64,000 nt of DNA from contig JADCRB010000051.1 in assembly GCA_021464245.1 (NCBI GenBank), forward strand, positions 371,142-435,141, given 5' to 3'. Below the pieces are notes generated by a model. It was not told the origin of the DNA. It did no database searches and was given only the letters and a program-made list of their open reading frames with translations. This document shows, one piece after another, positions 58,320 to 64,000 of this stretch (positions are counted from its first letter, which is position 1; each line of letters opens with the position of its first letter). This DNA is from Carallia brachiata. Taxonomy: Eukaryota; Streptophyta; Magnoliopsida; Malpighiales; Rhizophoraceae. The position numbers and the translations under genes were made by a program.

Positions 58320-58511
58320 AAAAAAAAGTCATTGAACCAAAAGTTGAATCAATCGACAAATAAGTTTTTACATGTGAGAGTTTTATTCGAATTTATTAGT
58401 GTTTGAGTGATAAGTTTCTTCTTATAAGTTAGGTTAAATGAAACATATATACGAGAGTTATTCTAGATTAAACTAAAAGATGATTTTTTTTCTTAATAAA
58501 ACAATAAATAA
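58320..58511 (+). repeat. SINE-like dispersed repeat, weak copy
   Basis: The part near 58435-58485 (AGGTTAAATGAAACATATATACGAGAGTTATT) resembles the core of the repeats at 36320-36360 and 17551-17857. The borders are uncertain. Confidence 0.3.
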
Positions 58512-58527
58512 TTTCTCACAACTAGTG

Positions 58528-59141
58528 TTTTTTTTTTTTTAGTTATTTACAAACAGGGCAACGCCCAAACTAAGTTGCCATATTCCTATGAAATGAAACA
58601 CCAATCATATTTTCTGTAAGAATGCATTTAAATTCGGAGGAAGGTGCCAGAGAATAGAAAGTCTCAGGCTCTGGAAAATAACATGAGAAGCAAGTTAATA
58701 GGCATCTCGGTTCTCTTCTCTATAGACATGCACTAGTTAGCTGAATTGACCAATCTATTCGAATAAGCTATCTGTAAATTGCAACCAAATTAGCTTGCGA
58801 ATAGTTGGAGGAACTCCATTCAAGATAGCTTGACCTGCAGACTGCGAATCACTCTTTGGAGTCCCCCCCTCCATGCTAGGATTAGTTAATTGGTTTAGTT
58901 GATCATAAAAGTAAATTTTGGGAAAACTTACGTCCAAATTTTGGCTCTTCGAAATTCTCATTATCTTCTTCTCCGAGTACAAAGGGAGAAATTTATGCTT
59001 ACGAAGAAAGTAGTTTCTTTGTAGAGGTAAAGATAGCAGCGAGATTTTTCGTTCCCTAGATTCATAAATTAGTTGAGAATGAAATGGAGTTTCTTTTGCA
59101 AAGTAGAAATGAAAACTTAATTTGACTTCCGACCCAGACAA
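58528..59141 (-). mobile_element. Decayed LINE 3' end with RNase H-like domain
   Basis: Poly(T) at 58528-58540 marks the A-tail of a minus-strand element. Upstream on that strand lie pieces of an RNase H-like domain: SDSQSAGQAILNGVPP (near 58800-58860) and, after a stop, VHVYREENRDAY with LASH (near 58685-58740). Frames are broken. The 128-codon frame 59141-58755 includes the first piece and is not a gene. Confidence 0.65.
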
Positions 59142-59478
59142 TCCATTTAATCAAAGGAATTCTAAGTAGAGAATTGGGTGTATTTGTAACCTATTTTTTG
59201 GTTTTGATTGTGGGGTGCGGGGGCACATGAGAGCTGGATATCAACTATATGGACGGCCCAGCTTAGGTTTGGGGCAAGCCCCGCCAGTGTTTCGGAGAAG
59301 AAAACGAAAATAACTAATATAGCATATTTGGGCCGATCTTGGCGACCCACTGCTGAATCCGACAAGTGGATTTGGGCCCTCGCTAGGGCTTTTGTCTTTT
59401 TTTTGTTTTGTTTTCTGCTGGGCCTCCAGTCATATTTCAAGTTTCAACTATAGTTTGTTGACCTCGGTTTTTTACAAA

Positions 59479-59702
59479 AACAAAAAGTTTTATTAACGCC
59501 TGTTAGTTTAAGTGGCGAAAAGTTTGATTCCTCTTAAGTAAAATTTCAAGTTTGAGTCTTGTGTATAGAGAAAAATAAGCGCTGTGAGAATTTTTCCCCC
59601 TTTAATAGGTCCACCCGACTCAAATTGAATTAGTCAAAATCCAATAGACTTTTAAATACCAGAGCTTTCAGACAAAAAAAAAAAAAAAAAACAAAAAGTT
59701 CT
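59479..59702 (+). mobile_element. Complete SINE with 13-bp target-site duplication
   Basis: AACAAAAAGTTTT (59479-59491) and AACAAAAAGTTCT (59690-59702) flank 198 bases. Inside are an A-box TAGTTTAAGTGG (near 59503), a B-box-like AGTTTGAGTCTTG (near 59551), and a tail CAGAC plus about 17 A residues. It is the best-preserved SINE in the window and the likely reference for the related tails. Confidence 0.85.
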
Positions 59703-62685
59703 GTTCCGTTCGTCCCTCGTAGAGCTTAATCAATCTTTCGATGCAAGATACCTATTTACTTTAACCATTTTGATCTTAAAAACAAAAGAAAAAAAAAATA
59801 TATAAATGGGGTAAAAAAATGTATTGAATGCAAGATGCCGACTCAGGTCCTGTCCATAGTTTTGACTACGCTATGGTAACTTGTTGACGGGGTCAGCTAT
59901 GACCTATGATCGGCAAATATGACCGTAAGATGCAGGGTCCAACTTTACTTAATCGGTGACTCATTTAGTAGTAGTCATCTTAATCGGCATAATTAATGTG
60001 ACCCAGAAAAGAAGATTAATAAATTTTAATATAAAGTCCGATTTTGAAATGGTCATGTTCTTTCCTTTGAATTCGAATTAATTTGAAACAAAAAGTCTTA
60101 GAAGCCGTGGAGAAAACTTGAGAGGATGGCCCCAATTCTTTGAATAGTCAGGAATTGCATTTGACCAAGGAAAAAAATACATAAAGATTTCATGGCAATA
60201 TAGTGAAAGCCAACAGTCGGTGCATACTGATATGATATATTTAATAAAAAATTTATTAAATTTAAAAAAAAATGAAAAAAAAAACTGTTAAATAAACTAT
60301 ATATTCTTACGTATCTCTCACTATGTTATTGCATTGTTAGATCCAAACATTGATACCGAAGAATGAAAGTTTGTTTGAGTTTGCTAATTTTTCTATTTTT
60401 TGTTTTGAGTGTAATTTACTGAAGAGTAATGATATATAAAATGAAAGTTTTTTTTTATTATTTTTTATGAATTGGTTTTTTTGGCTAATGTAATAAAAAG
60501 TTTTCGATAATTTTGTTTTTATTTTTTAAAACTAAACCTTAAGTAGATTTAGTATTACCATAAATTTTAGGACTTTAAATGTTATTCGTAAAATTTTGTA
60601 GAAAAATTTTCGTAATATTCATCATTATTTTTAACCAAAATATTTCCACCAAGTAAAAACTATGACACCGAAGGGATCCTGAATTGTTGATATAAAGTCC
60701 AACAGGGAAAAATTCGTATAGCTACCATTTAATATGGGTGACAATCTGTATTTAACATGTAATTACTCAAAGGATTGAAAAAAAAAAAAAAAAAAACGGA
60801 GTCCTCATAATTCTAATGTTTATCTCTGTCGTTATTTTTCAAAGGAGTCACAGTGCGAGGCCGGTGCAGTCAATGGTCAAGAAGAAGCGGTAAGGCAAAC
60901 GGCTTTGAACTTGTCCCATTGGCTCTAACGAAGTAAAGAGACGATCAACCGTGTATGCAACTTCTTTTAAATCACTCATTTCTGTTCAAACTTTTTTCTC
61001 CAACTCATTTTCCTTTACGTACATTTTAAAGAACGACTTATACTAATATTCCAACAAACATCAAATTTTCGAACGTGCATACCTCAATTTTCTATCTGTA
61101 ACTGACCAATTGTGCACCTGAAAATCGAAAATTTCGTTTCCATTTCATTCACGCAAATCCTTTCATATGAATTTGCCTATTTCGTGGATGGAAATTATTG
61201 TTAGGTATATCCACAAGATTCTCATTGAAGTGTAATTTGTGTTGTTATGTATAGTTTTATTCAAACGAGTTGGATCTGTATAAAATTTTGATATGAAGTA
61301 AATGTAACTTAGTTTTAATCTTTTTCTCTTATCTAGAGAATTTGTCTAATTGAACTTCAGATTCATTAGTTCGTATTTTTTGTGACTTATTCAATTATAA
61401 GATATTTTGACCGATTATTTCTCTTACATCGTGCAGGTTTCTTCGACGACCTCGTGTTAGATATACGTATATAATATTTCTATATTAATGTAACGGTTTC
61501 GTTTTGAAAAAAAAAAAAGAATTTGGCCATTTCCAAGCAAAATAAACAATTCAATTTAACAGGAGGTGGCAGTCTAGTGGTTACTAGGTGTAACTTGATA
61601 ATGAGAAATTAAATAAAAAGTGAATGAAAAGGAAAATGAATAAAAAATAGTATAATAATGATGATATTATAATTGATAAAAAATAATGATTAGAAAGATG
61701 TAAGAAAGAAAATGAATAATAATTTGTGAGAGAAAAAATAAAAATAATTGTTTGAATTGATAAAAAATAAATAAATTTTTTTTTTAAATTTTCATTTCCT
61801 TTTCCCTTCTCTTGGAAATTAGTCAAACATTAGTGTATTTTTCACTGTTACAATCCAAGTTCGAGTTCATACGTCAAAAATTTGTCTGTCTCAATTAATT
61901 GAGATTATGTTTGAGTACAGTTATCAGTTTAAAATTAATTAATACTGTAATTAGATATGAAGAAAGTCTGTTGAGTATAATAATACTTAAGTGATAATTT
62001 TGACTCTGATATTAATTAAACGAAATTCAAACAAATTAAAGTTATTACAGTTTTAACTTATAGATTTGATAATCTCTAGATTTGTTGTAAATTTTTGTTT
62101 TTTAAAAAAATTTAATTTACATGTTTTCTACGTGATTGGAGCACCAATCAGTAAGTCAATCCGGCATTTAATGTCGTGACGAGACTCGCTAGAGTTTCTT
62201 AGAAGAATTGCGAATACAACGCTGAAGAGTCCACGCCAGTCGCTGTCCGAAACAAACATGTTGAGCTGGATTATTCAAACCCACTGACCTAATTTATCAT
62301 CCGATCGAGGGTTAAGTAAAGAAACAAATTTATATAAAGAAAACATATTAAAAAAGAGAGCGGCAAGAAGCGGACGCTCAAAACTCAGTACTTAGCCTCA
62401 TCATAGCTGTAGACTAGAGTACTAGACAGAAAAAAAAAATTAAGGAGACGGGTCTTGTGCATTTGTCTTTTTGAAAAAAAAAACATAATTTATATACATT
62501 TAAGATAAAATATATATTAAGAATTATAAAATATATATAATTATCAAAAATATTATTTATACATCATATTTATTTATATGTGTATCATAAATTAAAAAAT
62601 AAAAATAGAAAAAATTACAATTTTATCAATTATCGTCTCGTTTACTCAGTCTTATATTGAAATTCAACTAGACTATTAATCAATC
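59703..62685. other. Intergenic, AT-rich
   Basis: No gene recognised. Poly(A) runs lie at 60778-60796 and 61507-61518. Two GC-richer patches (60845-60960, 62155-62300) show no coding features. Confidence 0.5.
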
Positions 62686-62835
62686 AAATTTGGTCACCTA
62701 TCATTGTTATGGAAGGCTACCGCCTCTTGTTATTAACATTATTACAATTAAATCAATGAAATTTGGTCACCTATCACTATTATAATTGTTATGGTAGACT
62801 ATCACCTCTTATTATTAACATTATTATAATTAATC
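62686..62835. repeat. Tandem duplication of about 72-80 bp
   Basis: Two copies of a unit containing AAATTTGGTCACCTATCA and later TTATTAACATTATTA. The second has an extra TATTATAATTG-like insert. Confidence 0.75.
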
Positions 62836-63530
62836 AGTGAATTAGTCTCATTATAATTTACAATATAATCAGTTAACCCTGTTATTATTATTGTTCTTGT
62901 TGGTAAAAAATAATACAAAAAGGTCGGACCACTGACGCGGAGTCTATATAATAAGCTTTTAATTCAATTCAATTCAAAGCTGTAGACAAACAATTAAATT
63001 AGTCAAGGAAAAACGCCCGCGTTTGACCAACGACCTAGCAAAACCAGCGAACAGGACAAGGACAACTAATAGTAAAAATAAAAATAAAAATAAAAATAAA
63101 AACTCCACCCACCAAAACGAGTAATAGTAATTGAAAAAAAAAAGACTCGATTTTAGTGTCAAAAAATTGTAATCTAAAAAATTATCTTAAAATATTATAA
63201 ATTATTAATTTTAAATAATAATATTTATATATTACGTAATAAAAATTTATCACTTAATTTCTTATTGTATAAAATATAAAAATTATTATTCAAAATTAAT
63301 AATTTAGTATATTCAGAATATATATTCGAATCAAAAATTTTAAATTATTAAGTTTTTTTTATAGAAAAATAAAAACGGCAACAAATTCAAAACGACGTCA
63401 TCCCCCCTCTTTGACTCCTTCCTAAGCCCACCTACATAACCCACCCTCAACAACGCCTCTTCTTCAACACGGCTCTCTCTCTCTCTCTCTTTCTCTCTCG
63501 CTCTGTCTGTGTCTTTCCGAGATATCAGTG
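62836..63530. promoter_or_regulatory. Upstream region and leader of the U-box gene
   Basis: AT-rich, with about five AAAAAT repeats at 63073-63101. A CT-rich run at 63472-63500 lies in the likely leader. No clear TATA box. Confidence 0.4.
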
Positions 63531-64000
63531 ATGGGCAGGGACCGAGGCGAACTGTACGTGACGGTACCGAATGTATTCCGGTGCCCGATATCTCTGGATG
63601 TCATGAAATCTCCGGTGAGCCTGTGCACCGGCGTAACATACGACCGTTCCAGTATCCAGCACTGGCTGGACGCCGGCCACGACACTTGCCCCGCCACCAT
63701 GCAGGTCCTGGCCTCCAGGGACTTCGTTCCGAACCTCACTCTCCGTCGTCTCATCAACCTCTGGGCCCAATCCTCCACCCTCCGCCCCGATCCCGACCGG
63801 TCCCCGGCCGCCATCTCCGAGCAGCAGGTCAGGATTTGGATTAACAGGATTGAGGTCGGATGCGATGGCTTGCCGGTATCTCTTGCGAAGATTGTGGAAT
63901 TCTTGAGCTACTGCGAGGAGAATAGAAGGTTCTTGGTGAATTTTAGCGGTTTCGTGGAGGCCATTGTTGGTGTTTTGAGCAGAGAAAGCGCGGGGATTCC
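63531..64000 (+). CDS. U-box E3 ubiquitin ligase, PUB25/26 type, 5' part
   Basis: The ATG at 63531 opens a frame with no stop up to the window edge (156 full codons). Residues about 10-85 form a U-box: VPNVFRCPISLDVMKSPV, GVTYDRSSIQHWL, CPATMQVL and FVPNLTLRRLINLW. The U-box recruits ubiquitin-charged E2 enzymes. The part after residue 100 (VRIWINRIEVG, AKIVEFLSYCEENRR) is the start of the helical region that leads into ARM repeats in PUB proteins. VTVPNVFRCPISLDVM and the CPATMQ motif are typical of the PUB25/26 group, which are cytosolic ligases in cold and immune responses in Arabidopsis. These genes usually have one exon of about 420 codons, so two thirds should lie outside. Codon use is GC-richer than in the neighbours. 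The substrate is unknown. Confidence 0.9.
   Translation, partial: MGRDRGELYVTVPNVFRCPISLDVMKSPVSLCTGVTYDRSSIQHWLDAGHDTCPATMQVLASRDFVPNLTLRRLINLWAQSSTLRPDPDRSPAAISEQQVRIWINRIEVGCDGLPVSLAKIVEFLSYCEENRRFLVNFSGFVEAIVGVLSRESAGI

Noticed and set aside
63464..63844. Frames of 81-116 codons overlapping the U-box gene
   Set aside because: The U-box frame from 63531 explains the sequence; these are shadows in GC-rich coding DNA.

Overview
The window is nuclear DNA from a flowering plant, most likely a eudicot. It is AT-rich, its genes have short exons with GT-AG introns, and it carries plant-only families (PRAF, IDL peptide, nsLTP, G-type lectin receptor kinase, PUB-type U-box protein). Poly(A)-tailed retroposons, fold-back elements and microsatellites are frequent. 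I cannot name the species from sequence alone.

Layout. (1) 1-4.0 kb: intergenic, with one fold-back repeat. (2) 4.04-6.01 kb, minus: a six-exon RRM gene of the nuclear-speckle RNA-binding (NSR/RBP1) type, 259 aa after splicing. (3) About 7.6-34.2 kb: a tandem array, all genes on the minus strand, of five type-1-like non-specific lipid-transfer protein (nsLTP) copies and two G-type lectin S-receptor-like kinases (LecRLK). The order by position is LTP1, LTP2 (pseudogene), LTP3 (frameshifted), RLK1 (kinase broken), LTP4 (start lost), RLK2 (one frameshift), LTP5. The LTP units share promoters and several kilobases of upstream DNA. A roughly 8-kb unit holding one RLK and one LTP was duplicated (about 17.4-26.1 kb against 26.1-34.2 kb). 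Comparing the two copies exposes several clean retroposon insertions with target-site duplications (TSDs). (4) 34.2-45 kb: gene-poor, AT-rich DNA. (5) 45.30-51.91 kb, plus: a complete nine-exon PH-RCC1-FYVE-BRX (PRAF1-like) gene, 1115 aa. (6) 56.45-56.68 kb, minus: a single-exon IDA-like (IDL) secreted peptide precursor. (7) 58.5-59.7 kb: a decayed LINE and a complete SINE. (8) 63.53 kb to the end, plus: the 5' part of a U-box E3 ligase of the PUB25/26 type, cut by the window edge.

How the genes may relate. Only LTP1 and LTP5 look fully functional in the LTP array. RLK2 is one base from an intact receptor kinase, and RLK1 keeps an intact ectodomain and membrane span but has lost its kinase. 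Secreted LTPs and lectin receptor kinases are both commonly linked to defence and surface signalling, so an interleaved cluster under birth-and-death turnover fits a defence locus; that is inference. The other genes (RNA processing, phosphoinositide/GTPase signalling, peptide signalling, ubiquitination) look unrelated to each other.
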